Shown: positions 33,913 to 45,500, counted from the stretch's first letter. The stretch: 64,000 nucleotides of DNA from Omphiscola glabra (GCA_964017045.1 OZ024794.1:31145315-31209314), one strand, 5' to 3'. Numbers and translations are program-made. Notes: generated from the sequence alone by a model not told the origin.

Positions 33913-34288
33913 CAATGGACACCGATGAGTCGATTGTTTTTTTACGTGATAAGCGTAAGTACGAGTAAGACTTCCGGGAGGCTGTCTGCAACACACTAGT
34001 CGCTCACAAATTTTTCTTCAAACAACTTTCGTCCATTAATCATTATGATTATTGTCACATTTATGAATGTCATTTAAAAAACACGTGTATTCAAGAATAT
34101 TTTGAAAAGTAAAATTTTTAATTAACATTGGGGGAAGCGCTGATGAAGACAAACATTTTGCTTTAAAATTAATGATAATGGCTGATCAGCTGTTATCTGT
34201 TGTTATGTGTTGTTATGTGTAGCATAGGCTACCGAAGGCTTACTCGTATCACGTGACAAAACAAGGAAGTGACTCATCGTAGTCCATT
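33913..34288. mobile_element. 0.4-kb TIR element with CACGTG in the ends, copy 1
   Basis: Matches 51453-51846 along its length (for example ggaggctgtctgcaacacac and tggctgatcagctgtt). The right end, cacgtgacaaaacaagga ... actcatcgtagtccatt, mirrors the left, caatggacaccgatgagtcg; the left copy has lost the CACGTG. It has no coding capacity, so it is a non-autonomous DNA transposon. Confidence 0.8.
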
Positions 34289-34867
34289 CTCAGTTAATGT
34301 GCATGTATTTAAACTCGATGTGTTTTTTTCTTCCTACTGGCAAATATTAATTATTGCCAGGTCCTGACCAATGCTTAGTTCATGAACAGAAGCCAACCAG
34401 AAGGTCATCTGAAGGTCATTAGAAGTTCAGGAGGCGACCATCAGAGATAGTGGGTCAATAAATAAACCAACTGTTTTTCAAAAACTAAAACACAAAATTG
34501 TATATTACAATATATAACCAACTAATCAATCAGTAACGGTTTGTCCCCCCCCCCATCCCCCCCAACCCCCCTCCCCCCAATTTTTGTTTCAAATCCAGGG
34601 TCGCATAAATTAACTAAGTGCCATTTTTAAGTGCACTGAATGGTATATTACAGGAAGTGACAAAATTGGAGAGTAGGGTGGGGGTGGGAGAAGACCGTCT
34701 TCATAATACAATAGATTCTAGGTTGATTCAAGCCGTGGAATAACAAAACAAAAATCTACCGATCCTATCAAAGAATATAGAGTAAAGACAAATCTACTCA
34801 GAGTTGTACTAGTGAGCTGAGCCTAAGGTTGTCATCTTCCTGTAATATTTAATTTGGTGCACTAGAC
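34289..34867. other. Non-coding, no recognised feature
   Basis: A C-rich patch at 34544-34578; otherwise AT-rich. Confidence 0.6.
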
Positions 34868-35251
34868 TAGGCCTCCACAACTCAAAATGTAAGGCGGACC
34901 GTAATACTTCATGAAAAACTTGTGCGGACCGAAAGAAAATTGGACGCCCGGGGGTTGGGGGGGGGGGGGGCGGCGCTATTACACAAATAAAAATAATAAA
35001 GAATATTTCGTTACTTACGAACTGAAATTGAATGTGACACATTGCATCGTCAATTTATTGATTATTTAAAAATGCATTACATATTTATATTATTTTTCTG
35101 TCTATATGCCTTTCGTAATATTATAAATCAATAATCTAGGGAATTTGATTTTTAATTAATAATATTATGAATTTTCATCAAAGTCTTCGCGGGCTGCAAA
35201 GTGGGTGATGGCGGGCGATGCGGCCCGCGGGCCTTATGTTGTGCAGGCCTT
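34868..35251. mobile_element. hAT-like MITE with CAGGCYTGCACA termini, copy 2
   Basis: The left end is aggcctccacaactcaaaat and the right end is gttgtgcaggcctt, an inverted repeat related to 31276-31529. The motif gcggcccgcgggcc lies near the right end. No transposase. Confidence 0.65.
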
Positions 35252-36106
35252 CACAAGAAAATTACCAAACAACGCCGCCTGACGCAGTTATTTTTATCTA
35301 TGGCAGTGGCTGGCTCAGGGTGGGCAAGTTTTTTCCACCCCTCCCCTTTGTAGGTGTACGAAAATTCCGCCCCTCAATATGAAGAAAAAATATACCCCAC
35401 CCCCCGGGTGGACCGCTGCCCTCCGTTTTCCTACGCAACCGATTTATTGTACTATTTCTTTACATGTTTGTGATTTATAGTTCTTTATTCCTCTTAATTT
35501 TCTTATTTGCTCTTGGGTAGTTGAGGATAGATCATTCATATTTTGTTCTCTCTCTTCCATTCTGAGCGATGGGTTCCACCTTTGACCATTTCTCTCCCTC
35601 TCTTCGTCGATGTTCCCCCCCTTCTCCGTTCTTTCCTTTGACTTTGTCTTGCTCTCTTGCTATTGTCCCGTGAATTCCATGAAAGAGGCTGTATAGTAAT
35701 ATTTGATTTGGTTTCCTCGGTGTATGGCCAATCCCGACTCCATTTCCGCTCTCTGGAGCTCCTGCTCCACGTGACCTCTTCCTGATCTTTCCGGTAATGA
35801 TCTCCTCTGGGATCTTTTCAAACCAAGTTATCGTTAGGATCTTGCACAAATATGTTTTGATAAAATTTCTTTGTGTATTAAGTTAAGATGTTCTCCATGT
35901 CTCTCTCTCTCTTTCTCTCTCTCATACATAAACACACACTTATATATATATATATATATATTTATTTATTTATTTATTTGTTTATTTATTTATTTATTAT
36001 ATCGATGTATAATCATAAACTAAAAAAAAATATAGAAGAACTTTATATACCTTGTTTCCGTACAAAGCCAGTTATTTTCTAAAATGTATTTTGAAGACAC
36101 TGAGAG
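35252..36106. other. Non-coding, with simple repeats
   Basis: Segment 35300-35440 (ggcagtggctggctcaggg ... cctacgcaacc) looks like a decayed relative of the CAGTGGCGTAG elements. (TA)n followed by (TTTA)n lies at 35941-36000. Confidence 0.5.
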
Positions 36107-36287
36107 CAGTGGCGCAGCAAGTCTTAGTGCATCCGGGGGGGGGGGGAGACTTTTACCCGCCCCCCCCCCCCTTTCACTTTTTTTTCCACGAAAAAAAAAT
36201 TATGCAGTTTGTGGAAAATGCCGATCGTCAATATAAGGACAATGTCCTGCCGGACCTTCCCCCCTCTCCACTTTTCCTACGCCACTG
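36107..36287 (+). mobile_element. MITE with CAGTGGCGTAG terminal repeats, second copy
   Basis: Begins cagtggcgcagcaag and ends cctacgccactg. Flanking octamers actgagag (36099-36106) and accgaaag (36288-36295) agree at 6 of 8 positions, differing by transitions, as a decayed hAT-type target duplication would. Opposed poly-G and poly-C blocks lie in the centre. Confidence 0.75.
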
Positions 36288-36442
36288 ACCGAAAGTCGCT
36301 TACTTCCTTTAAAATACTTTCTTCAAAGCTATCTTTCAGAGGCAATCAACTCTTGTGATGTCTCAAGTGTTTGACGGATGACGTCATAGCCACGCCCCCA
36401 ATGAACCCTTGAACCAAATGGTTATTTGAAGGGCTGCACCTA

Positions 36443-36619
36443 TTGGTACCCGGGTACCAGAATTGAGAGGTTGGGATTACAAAACGATTTAAAATATTAT
36501 TGTTAAGTTTGTAAGACAAAATTTTGTATCAAATGAAAGAAAATTGAATGGACTATACGCTTTTAATCTTAATTCTTCAGTTTTACTAAAATAAACGACC
36601 ACATATGACATCCGAATGT
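36443..36619 (-). mobile_element. Dispersed GGTACCCGGGTACC repeat, copy 3, truncated
   Basis: Reverse-complement copy of the 7160-7397 family. It starts with ttggtacccgggtaccagaa and breaks off at gacatccgaat, where a 23-bp tandem repeat begins. Confidence 0.75.
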
Positions 36620-36690
36620 GGTGATGTTCAGATCAGCATTGTGGTGATGTTCAGATCAGCATTGAGTTGATGTTCAGATCAGCATTGTTA
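36619..36690 (+). repeat. 23-bp tandem repeat, 3 copies
   Basis: The unit is close to gtgatgttcagatcagcatt plus three bases. It directly abuts the truncated repeat copy 3. Confidence 0.85.
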
Positions 36691-37306
36691 TGCTGTTGTT
36701 ATTTGTAAATAGGTGTGCTATGTTGAGACACGGGACGCTATGTAAATAGGTAGTGTAAATTAAAAGTTTGGTTGTTTTGTAGATGTGTATTGCACACAGC
36801 GATAATAATTTTTGTTGTTTTTTGGTGTAAATATTTTATTATAGCACCTTTTTGACATTTGATATTTTTTGTAAATTTCAATCTGTGGTGTCTGGACATC
36901 TTTGTACTACTTCACGGGATCATGAACCGTTGTTTTGTTGGGTTTTTTTTTGTTGACATTATTCAATTGTTTTTCATCTGAGATCATCAAACCATTTTTT
37001 CCTGATAAAGTAGTATTCGTTTTTTCCCCTAATGCACCCCCCCCCTAAAAAATAAAATAAAAATAATCTCATTTAAAAATACTGTTTTCCTAAAAAAATG
37101 TCGAATTTCACGTCTTCAAAACTTTTCAATGTTTACTTCTCCTTATGCTTTATCAAAAGCCTTCACAAATAAAATGTTTATTCTGGATTTCCCAAAGTGA
37201 ACTGCTCTTGACAAGTGTCTGAACTATACATCCAGAAGGAGAGGTAGGACGGGGGACGCCGTCTGCCCCTGGTGGCACTTCTATTCCTATATATAATATA
37301 TTTTAG
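36691..37306. other. Non-coding, no recognised feature
   Basis: T-rich with runs near 36943 and 37018. No gene. Confidence 0.6.
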
Positions 37307-37489
37307 CAGCGGTTCTCAACATGTGGGGCGCGACCCCTTTGGGGGTCGAACGACCCTTACGCAGGGGTCGCCCAACATCATCAGAAAACTCATATTTATG
37401 AAGTATAGCAACAAAAAATAATGTTGTGGTTCCTCAACACGAGGAACTGATTTTAAGGGTCGCGGTATTAGAAAGGTTGAGAGCCCCTG
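37307..37489 (-). mobile_element. Second SPIN-related hAT miniature element
   Basis: Begins cagcggttctcaacatgtgg, contains tttgggggtcgaacgaccct, ggggtcgcccaacatcatc and cacgaggaactga, and ends ggttgagagcccctg. The block order matches 5076-5276 with many substitutions. Flanking octamers TATTTTAG and TAATAAAG agree at only 5 of 8, so this is either an older SPIN insertion or a sister hAT family. Confidence 0.7.
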
Positions 37490-39143
37490 TAATAAAGGGA
37501 CGTGCTACATTTTCGGCCAAGTCAAACGACAAGAAAGGGATTAAAAGTTTCAAGGCATAATTTGATTTTACTTTTACCATCAATTACATTTTTTTTTTAT
37601 TTTTTTTGCTGGCATCCGCCCGTCCCGATGATGTAGACTTTGTAGGACGAAATTCTTCTAGGATTATAAGCTGGTCTCCAACAGCAAATCGCCTCTCTCC
37701 GCGCCGCTGGATGGCCCCAAGGGAACATCATGTGGATGATACGGCTTGGAACCCGCGGCGTCGCAGGAGTTTCCGGAATGTTTCATCGTACCAATGTTAT
37801 CCACCTACGGGACTCTATCTAATCACATTTCAATACGAATAATACACAGTTTCTGGTATGTCTAAACGATAATACTAAGTGTGAGTACCATTTTCTAAGC
37901 CAGTCTCAATACACTTCCCAAAACACCGCTATATTTCCCATCACCCCTTTATTCTATACATCTATCCCTTTATTCTCCCATCATTCCTTTATTCCCCATC
38001 AAACAAGTTTTATAAAAATGGTCTAACAAACAGCAATCCAAGAGATTGTATAGCTACTTAGCCTACTTGAGCGTTTCCAAGAACGTGACACAAGAATTGA
38101 TTTGACAACAAATTAATCGAAGCGGTCTATACTTCTGTAGGATTGACTTGTTCACAGGCTATAAAATATACAATAAATACATACGATGACTGGAGCTCGT
38201 GTCAGCAGGTCACGATACCGAGCATAGTTTAAGAAGGGCGGCACGATAGAGTGGAAGGGAGACGAGACATGATAGAGAGAAGAGAAGTGATATAGGGAGG
38301 CTTGATAGGAACGTAGGGAAAGGGAGATAAAACGGAACGAGTTCACTAAGGGAGAGATATGGATTGAGAGAGAGAAAAATAAAGAACATAAAATACGGGG
38401 AGGACCGCTCTTTAATCCCTTCCAACCGCAGTGGATGGAGAGAGCAGGAGAGAGAGGAGAGAGAGAAAGAGAGAGAGAATGAGAGAGAGAAGGAGAGAGA
38501 GAAGAAGATAGAGAATGAGAGAGAGAAGAAGAGAGAGAGAAGGAGAGAGAGAGAATAAGAGAGACATGTGAAAAAAAGAGGGTGATGTTCCTCTGAAACA
38601 GAATGAGATACGCGATTTTAACTTATTTAAGATCATTTCAAAACATTTGACAACGTGAACCTGGACCATCTATTTGTTATTTAACTTTGATTTCTTGAAA
38701 TACACCGACAACTCAATTTTATAGTTCACAGCTTCCCCTCCTGATGGGATTTCGGTTACAGCCATGACTGAGTCACTCCCTTAAGTCAAATAACATCAAC
38801 ATAAGCCGACAGTTTCCAATGGAATAAGTTTATAATTTAAGATTACTAATGTAAGACACGCCTTTTTGAGTCATGTTGTTTTCCGTACTTAATTCTCCCC
38901 CCCCCCCCCAACCCACCTTTTCTAAATAAAAAAAACACACACACACACACAAAACCAACAATCCAATATCGTTTCTTAAAAAGCGAAATCGATTTCAGTT
39001 TGGATAATTAAAAAAAAATGTTTAAAGAACTGTAAGACAAATGAAAGTACAGACTATATCATATAGTATATGATAACATTTAGAGCATTAAACAATACAT
39101 CACTGCTAGACGAGGCAGCTTCAGACTACAATGTGAAGGTAAA
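37490..39143. other. Non-coding, with a long purine tract
   Basis: A GC-richer block at 37606-37842 has an unrecognised 78-codon frame. A (GA)-rich tract spans about 38430-38565. Poly-C and (AC)n occur near 38898 and 38936. No recognised gene. Confidence 0.5.
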
Positions 39144-39640
39144 ATGACCAGAGAGATGACCAGAGAGATGACCAGAGAGATGACCAGAGGGATGGCCAGA
39201 GAGATGACCAGAGAGATGACCAGAGAGATAACCAGAGGGATGACCAGAGTGATGACCAGAGAGATCACCAGAGAGATCACCAGACAGATGACCAGACAGA
39301 TGACCAGACAGATGACCAGAGAGATAACCAGAGAGATGACCAGAGAGATGACCAGACAGATGACCATACAGATGACCAGAGAGATGACCAGAGAAATGAC
39401 CAGAGAGATGACCAGACAGATGACCAGACAGATGACCAGAGAGATGACCAGACAGATGACCAGAGAGATAACCAGAGAGATGACCAGAGAGATGACCAGA
39501 CAGATGACCAGACAGATGACCAGACAGATGACCAGACAGATGACCAGACAGATGACCAGACAGATGACCAGACAGATGACCAGACAGATGACCAGACAGA
39601 TGACCAGACAGATGACCAGACAGATGACCAGAGAGATGAC
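39144..39640 (+). repeat. 12-bp minisatellite, about 41 copies
   Basis: Units gaccagagagat and gaccagacagat. The 3' third (39500-39625) is a homogeneous run of the cagacagat type, while the 5' part mixes both types plus point variants. Confidence 0.97.
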
Positions 39641-39766
39641 GGACGAAGGAAAACATAGTTTACATATTGTAGTGTGCCGACTATGGCAGATATACAACCA
39701 ATGAAAATGGCGCAATGAGGATGTGTTTATATAGACTACCCCATACTTCGGTTCATTACACGCTCT

Positions 39767-39950
39767 CAGTGGCGTAGCTAGAGTTAGTGCCGCCCGGGGC
39801 TGAACAAGAGTTTCGCGGCCCCCCCCCCCCCCCACTTAAATCAGGAAAAAAAACTCTGCAGTTTTCCGAAATTGCCGCCCCTCCATGTAAAGAAGAAAAA
39901 ACGCCGGAACCGAGCACCCCCTCCGCACCCCCCCCCTCCCTTTTCTTAAG
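39767..39950 (+). mobile_element. CAGTGGCGTAG-type MITE, right end unclear
   Basis: Begins cagtggcgtagctagag and carries the same interior as the 36107 copy (poly-C block, tctgcagttttccgaaattg). The right-hand ctacgccactg end is missing, so it is truncated or decayed. Confidence 0.55.
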
Positions 39951-40010
39951 TTATTACTCATTCTTATGTAAACGTCTTAAAGTTTGATATTTGAATGTCA
40001 TGCACGCGGC

Positions 40011-40310
40011 GGGTTGGGACGTGGGATGGGGCGTGGGATAAGGCGTGGGATAGGGGGTGTGGGATGGGGCGTGAGATGGGGCGTGGGATGGAGCGTGGGA
40101 TGTGTGGGGCGTGGGATGTGTGGGCGTGGGATGTGTGGGGCGTGGGATGGGGGCGTGGGAGGAGGCGTGGGATAGGGGGCTGGGATAGCGGGGGTGGGAT
40201 GTGGCGTGGAATGTGTTGGTCTTAGGATGGGGGCGTGGTATATGTGGGGTGTGGAATGGGGGTGTGGGATGCGTGGGGCGTGGGAGGGGGGCGTGGAACG
40301 GGGAGGGCGT
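40011..40310 (+). repeat. gtgggatggggc minisatellite
   Basis: About 24 degenerate units of 11-14 bp, strongly G-rich on this strand. It could form G-quadruplexes. Confidence 0.9.
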
Positions 40311-41407
40311 GCAGCTTAATTCTCCGCCATTGCCAGTGGGCAATTTGTCGTTGCTGTTGCGTAAAGCAGTTCAGCTGCTATCAATCACATTGAAACACAA
40401 GCAGCAGAACACCGCCGTGCAGTAACGCTAGTAAAATATAAGTTTGTTTAATACAGCGTTCCCTTTGTTCTTCAAGGGGTTAGATTTTATGAACTCTATG
40501 ACGTCATTTTTTGGTCAAAGGAGCCTCCCTTAAACGTTCGTCTTAGGAAAAAAAATCATTTTCGGGGAGAAAAGAGCTAAAGTTCATTGGTCGCGACCTT
40601 GGGCCGTGAGTTTTTTGGTTTTTTTCTCTGTGTGGCATAGGGCCAATGTTAATAGGTGATACGTCAATCCATATGTTAACATGGATTGGATGACGAAACC
40701 ATGAATTAAAAATGAAATTTAAAAATTCAGAGTAAAAAATTCTATGTATGTTTGTTTTTTTGTTTTTAGAAATTATTAGGGGTTCAATTTTAATTGGCCC
40801 TTAAACTCAGCTTACTGGAATTTAGTTTAGAAACATCCAACAGGAATTAGGAACTACTCTAAAGTGATGAAAATTTGGGAGGTGTCTAGGGTTAAGGAAA
40901 GCTAATGTGATTATGTTTTTTAAATGGATATACTCATAGAACTCGTACGCCTCATACCCCTACAGACAGTTGTCAACTGAAAGGGGTCGAAGTCGGGGGA
41001 GGGGTCGGAGTCGGGGTTAAAACCCGTCATTATCTGACTCGCCCTGAAATTGACAAGTTGTCATTTAATTTGACAGCATCCAAAAAGAGGTGCGATGTCA
41101 CTTTACGAGGGGGGAGGTGGAAATGTGTGTGTGTGTGTGTGTGGGGGGGGGGGGGGTCCTTGGTTTCGCAAAACGGCCAACTTTAACAAAACCCTAAGCC
41201 TACGTAAAATCGTTTTGGGTTTCTTATATCCAAGTTTGAAATAAAGGGGATTGCGTAAATTCAACACACCAAACTAATTTGAGCACCGCTGTATTTGCTT
41301 TCAAAATGGCAGATGTTAAACGTTTATAGCTTTGCCATTAACTTTATTACCGTATCTTTTTCTTTCTTTCAATTTCAACAGACTCCTGTCCTACAGCAAT
41401 TTATTCA
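40311..41407. other. Non-coding, no recognised feature
   Basis: (GT)n followed by a G run at 41123-41156. Otherwise AT-rich. Confidence 0.6.
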
Positions 41408-41825
41408 CGGCAAAGTTTATGACTGATACGGCAAAGCTTGTGGCAGATACGCCAACGCGTATGGCAGATACAGCAAAGCTTGTGACAGATACGGCAAAAC
41501 TTATGACAGATACGGCATAGCTAAGGACATATACGACAAAGCTTATGACAGATACGGCAAAGCCTAGGCAGATACGACAAAGCTTATGACAGATGCGGCA
41601 AAGCTTACGACAGATGCGGCAAAGCGTATTACAGATACGCAAAACTTATGACGGATACGGCAAATATTATGACAGATACGGCAAAGCTTATGACGGATAC
41701 GGCAAATATTATGACAGATACGGCAAAGCTTATGACGGATACGGCAAATATTATGACAGATACGGCAAAGCTTATGACGGATACGGCAAATATTATGACA
41801 GATACGGCAAAGCTTATGGTAGATA
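41408..41825 (+). repeat. 21-bp repeat with a 42-bp higher-order unit
   Basis: The basic unit is atgacagatacggcaaagct plus t. From about 41640, two variants (cggcaaagctt and cggcaaatatt) alternate strictly as a 42-bp dimer, four times. The 5' half is an irregular mixture. Confidence 0.95.
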
Positions 41826-42251
41826 AATTCTTGCGCCATTTTCAATAGAATTAGAGTCTAGTTCCATTAAAAAAAATTAAATTACATGTTAAAAAATAAT
41901 GATCATAAATAAATCATTTTTATTCAGCGCGTCGTTGTGTCGTGACTCAGGGACAGAATTTATGAGCGAGGAGGGTGAAGCTACGGTATATATATGATTA
42001 TGCGCAGTAAGGTACGGACCGATAGAAAACAACCTTTTAACCTTACAAAATACTCTCGCATACACACAAACACACGCCCTTATAATTATACTTCCACAAA
42101 AACAAATCTACGTACAATCACACACACATATGGGTGATTCATGATATTCAATACTAAAAGTAGGCATGACGTCAACAAACACAAACAAAGGACTGGAATA
42201 AATGGGCCAATTAAATGGGTTTTTAGTTTTAAACGGTCACTCTTATTGTTC

Positions 42252-42717
42252 TGTCTTGTGTACATTGGTCAATATTATTGTTATGGCTTGTGTACATTGG
42301 TCAATATTAGTGTTATGGCTTGTGTACATTGGTCAATATTAGTGTTATGGCTTGTGTACATTGGTCAATATTAGTGTTATGGCTTGTGTACATTGGTCAA
42401 TATTAGTGTTATGGCTTGTGTACATTGGTCAATATTAGTGTTATGGCTTGTGTACATTGGTCAATATTAGTGTTATGGCTTGTGTACATTGGTCAATATG
42501 AGTGTTATGGCTTGTGTACATTGGTCAATATTAGTGTTATGGCTTGTGTACATTGGTCAATATTAGTGTTATGGCTTGTGTACATTGGTCAATATTAGTG
42601 TTATGGCTTGTGTACATTGGTCAATATTAGTGTTATGGCTTGTGTACATTGGTCAATATTATTGTTATGGCTTGTGTACATTTGTTTGCTCTTCTTGTTA
42701 TGGCTAGTGTACATTTG
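42252..42717 (+). repeat. 32-bp minisatellite, about 14 copies
   Basis: The unit is ggcttgtgtacattggtcaa plus tattagtgttat. Interior copies are almost identical; the last two are degenerate. Confidence 0.97.
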
Positions 42718-42808
42718 GCGTAATCGGCCTAAACTATAATAAATTTTTCGTCTGGTTAACAAATTAGCGCTTCTCATTCCCCATCCGCCCCAAAAAAGCT
42801 TATTGTTT

Positions 42809-43360
42809 GTGTCTTGTACGTGTGTGTCTTGTACATGTGTGTCTTGTACATGTGTGTCTTGTACATGTGTGTCTTGTACATGTGTGTCTTGTACATGTGT
42901 GTCTTTTACGTGTGTGTCTTGTACGCGTGTGTCTTGTACATGTGTGGCTTGTACATGTGTGGCTTGTACATGTGTGTGTCTTGTAAGTGTGCGTCTTGTT
43001 AGTGTGCGTCTTGTGCGTTTGTGTCTTGTACGTGTGCATCTTGTACGTTTGTGTCTTGTACGTGTGCGTCTTGTACGTGTGCGTCTTGTACGTTTGTGTC
43101 TTGTCCGTGTGCGTCTTGTACGTGTGCGTCTTGTATGTTTGTGTCTTGTACGTGTGCGTCTTGTACGTGTGCGTCTTGCACGTGTGCGTCTTTTATGTGT
43201 GTGTCTTGTACGTGTGCGTCTTGTACGTGTGCGTCTTGTATGTTTGTGTCTTGTACGTGTGCGTCTTGTACGTGTGCGTCTTGTACGTGTGCGTCTTTTA
43301 TGTTTGTGTCTTGTACGTGTGCGTCTTGTACGTGTGCGTCTTGCACGTGTGCGTCTTGCT
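42809..43360 (+). repeat. 15-bp minisatellite, about 37 copies
   Basis: Units gtcttgtacatgtgt (5' part) and gtcttgtacgtgtgc (3' part). The Cys-rich translated frames are a by-product of the 15-bp period. Confidence 0.97.
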
Positions 43361-44387
43361 ATATCTATCCCACCCTCTTGTTAGTCAACCTCTTGCCGTA
43401 CACTCGACGGGGACGTAATGTCTTCCTTTGGTTTGAATTATTTTTATTTTTGTTAATTCGATAATTCAAACAGAAAATAGATTGGTGTCAGCGATATGCT
43501 CAGGGACATAACCTATGGGAGGGGCGGCTGGGGTTTTGAGGGGCACAGAAATTAAAAAGAGGGCATGTTTGACCGTACTGACCGTTAATCTGCCGAGCCA
43601 ACACTATTTCAAAATAAAATATTTCAAAAACTTGTAAACAGCCAAATAATCATATCACGAGTGGATTATCCGAGGATTATCCGAGGACACTATTTCATTT
43701 AATGTCTTTTCTTTTTTTTTTTTACTATAATTCTTTCTTTACTTAAATTTGCCTGTGTGTATGGAACTACTTTCATGAGAGAATTATTTCAACTTCCACG
43801 TAAAACTGCCGTATACCTTGAAATAAATTAAATATAAACCCACTGGACTGATCGTCTGCTGTGACAAGCCGTTTCGTTTCTTTCTTTTAAATTTAAAAAA
43901 TAATAATTTTTAATAAAAATTTTTTTTTTTATTTGTCTAAGTCAGTGTTACGTAAAATAGTTCGGTATGATAACAGCAATGGCGTGAAGGTCTAAACTTA
44001 TCAGGGTCACCGATACTGTGTTGACGAATGATTCATACACCGAGGGTTGCCATGGTGATGACGCGCTGTACAACACTTACTACTTAGCCTAGCTGTTTTG
44101 TTGTTGTTTTTTTAAAGCGATAGGGCTTTTCGCTTTTTTTTTAGGGACCTCTTTCAAGTCTTATCCTTCTTTTTTTAGTTTTAGATTTAATTTTTTTTTT
44201 TTAAGCAAAAGAGTTTGCTTGACTTTGAGAGAGGCAAAGTTAGTACCACAAAATGACACGACAGTTCTGCTGTTTATTTGTAGAGATCTATCTTATAATT
44301 ATAATCCCATTATATATTCATAAATCTAGACGTTATATTCATCTTATCAGTGAATGTAGCCCACATGTGTATAGATCCAGTGGAGTA
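43361..44387. other. Non-coding, no recognised feature
   Basis: AT-rich with T runs. No gene. Confidence 0.6.
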
Positions 44388-44800
44388 GACAGCAGAGCCG
44401 TTCTTAGGATTTTGGGGGGCCCTAGGCATGAGCGTAGGTAGGGGGCTGAGGAGAAAACACCACCCACCAGGGCGGCACCTCCATTCAGCCTTCGACACTT
44501 TTTCCTCTTTGCTCGCGTGTAACCACTAACCATATTGACAATTCCGCCACTAGTGAAAATTTTTACTTCTGAAATATATAGACTTTCAAGTTTTAGGTTA
44601 AAAAAAAAAAGTGCCCGGCGGGGCCCCCGTGGCAGTGGGGCCCTAGGCGGTCGCCTAGTTTTCCCATGAAGGGTAGGTGACGCCCCTTTCACACGGAAAA
44701 ACTCTCCACGTGGCCAAAGGTTTCGCCCCTGAATGTACGGGAAAAAAGAGTGCCGTCTGGGACGGACCTCCCCCACCGCCCCCTTCCTACGCCTCTTCAT
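44388..44800. mobile_element. Decayed MITE-like blocks
   Basis: Contains cagagccgttcttagg and two ggccctaggc motifs (44417 and 44639), then a block ending cctacgcctc that resembles the CAGTGGCGTAG family's right end. The 153-codon minus-strand frame through it is not protein-like by eye. No clear element boundaries. Confidence 0.4.
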
Positions 44801-44868
44801 AGCTCTCTAAAACCCTTCAGCTTATTGCTCTCCATAACTCTATGTGTATCCAATAAAGCATTTATCAT

Positions 44869-45140
44869 AAACTCTATCAACAAACTCTATTAACAAACTC
44901 TATTAACAAACTCTATTAACAAACTCTATTAACAAACTCTATTAACAAACTCTATTAACAAACTCTATTAACAAACTCTATTAACAAACTCTATCAACAA
45001 ACTCTACTAACAATCTCTAGTAACAAAAACTATTAACAAACTCTATCAACAAACTCTATTAATAAGCTCTATTAACAAACTTTAATAACAAACTCTATTA
45101 ATACATGTAATCTCTATTAACAATTTCTATTAACCTTTCA
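44869..45140 (+). repeat. 13-bp minisatellite, about 20 copies
   Basis: Unit aactctattaaca, degenerating after 45000. Confidence 0.95.
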
Positions 45141-45298
45141 AATATATCTATAAGCCCTTCTGCTTATAACCTAATACATAATTCTATAAACCCTACCGGC
45201 TACAGGTTATATTCTATTGTATATCTGTAAACCCTTCAGTGTATAACCATATACATAATTCTATAAACCCTTCAGTTTATAACGATATACTCTCATAT

Positions 45299-45500
45299 CA
45301 TGGGCGCCCGCAAGTAGTGGCAAGGTGGGGCATTTGTCCCCCCCCCCCACTTCCCTGGATTGATTGATTAAAAAAAATTTTTAGACAAAAATAGACAAAA
45401 AATTTATTAAATTAAAGAGAAAATAAAGAGAAAGTATTTTGCCCCCCCCTGGAAAATATTTTGCCCCCCCCCCCTAGAAAATTTTCTGCGGGCGCCCATG
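45299..45500. mobile_element. 202-bp MITE with a perfect 8-bp target duplication
   Basis: The termini are catgggcgcccgca and tgcgggcgcccatg, perfect inverted repeats of 14 bp. The 8 bp on each side are identical (tctcatat at 45291-45298 and 45501-45508). An 8-bp duplication fits hAT-type transposition. Inside are poly-C blocks and attttgcccccc repeats; no coding capacity. Confidence 0.9.

Noticed and set aside
37606..37842. 78-codon frame in a GC-rich block
   Set aside because: No recognised domain or splice partners; probably a transposon remnant.
39080..39835. 251-codon minus-strand frame of VICLVI/SGHL repeats
   Set aside because: By-product of the 12-bp array at 39144-39640; all of its repeat part lies in the array.
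42803..43464. Cys-rich frames suggesting a keratin- or metallothionein-like protein
   Set aside because: They coincide with the 15-bp array, and overlapping frames on both strands are equally open.
44339..44800. 153-codon minus-strand frame
   Set aside because: It runs through MITE-like blocks and its text (ggccctaggc repeats) looks like transposon ends rather than protein.
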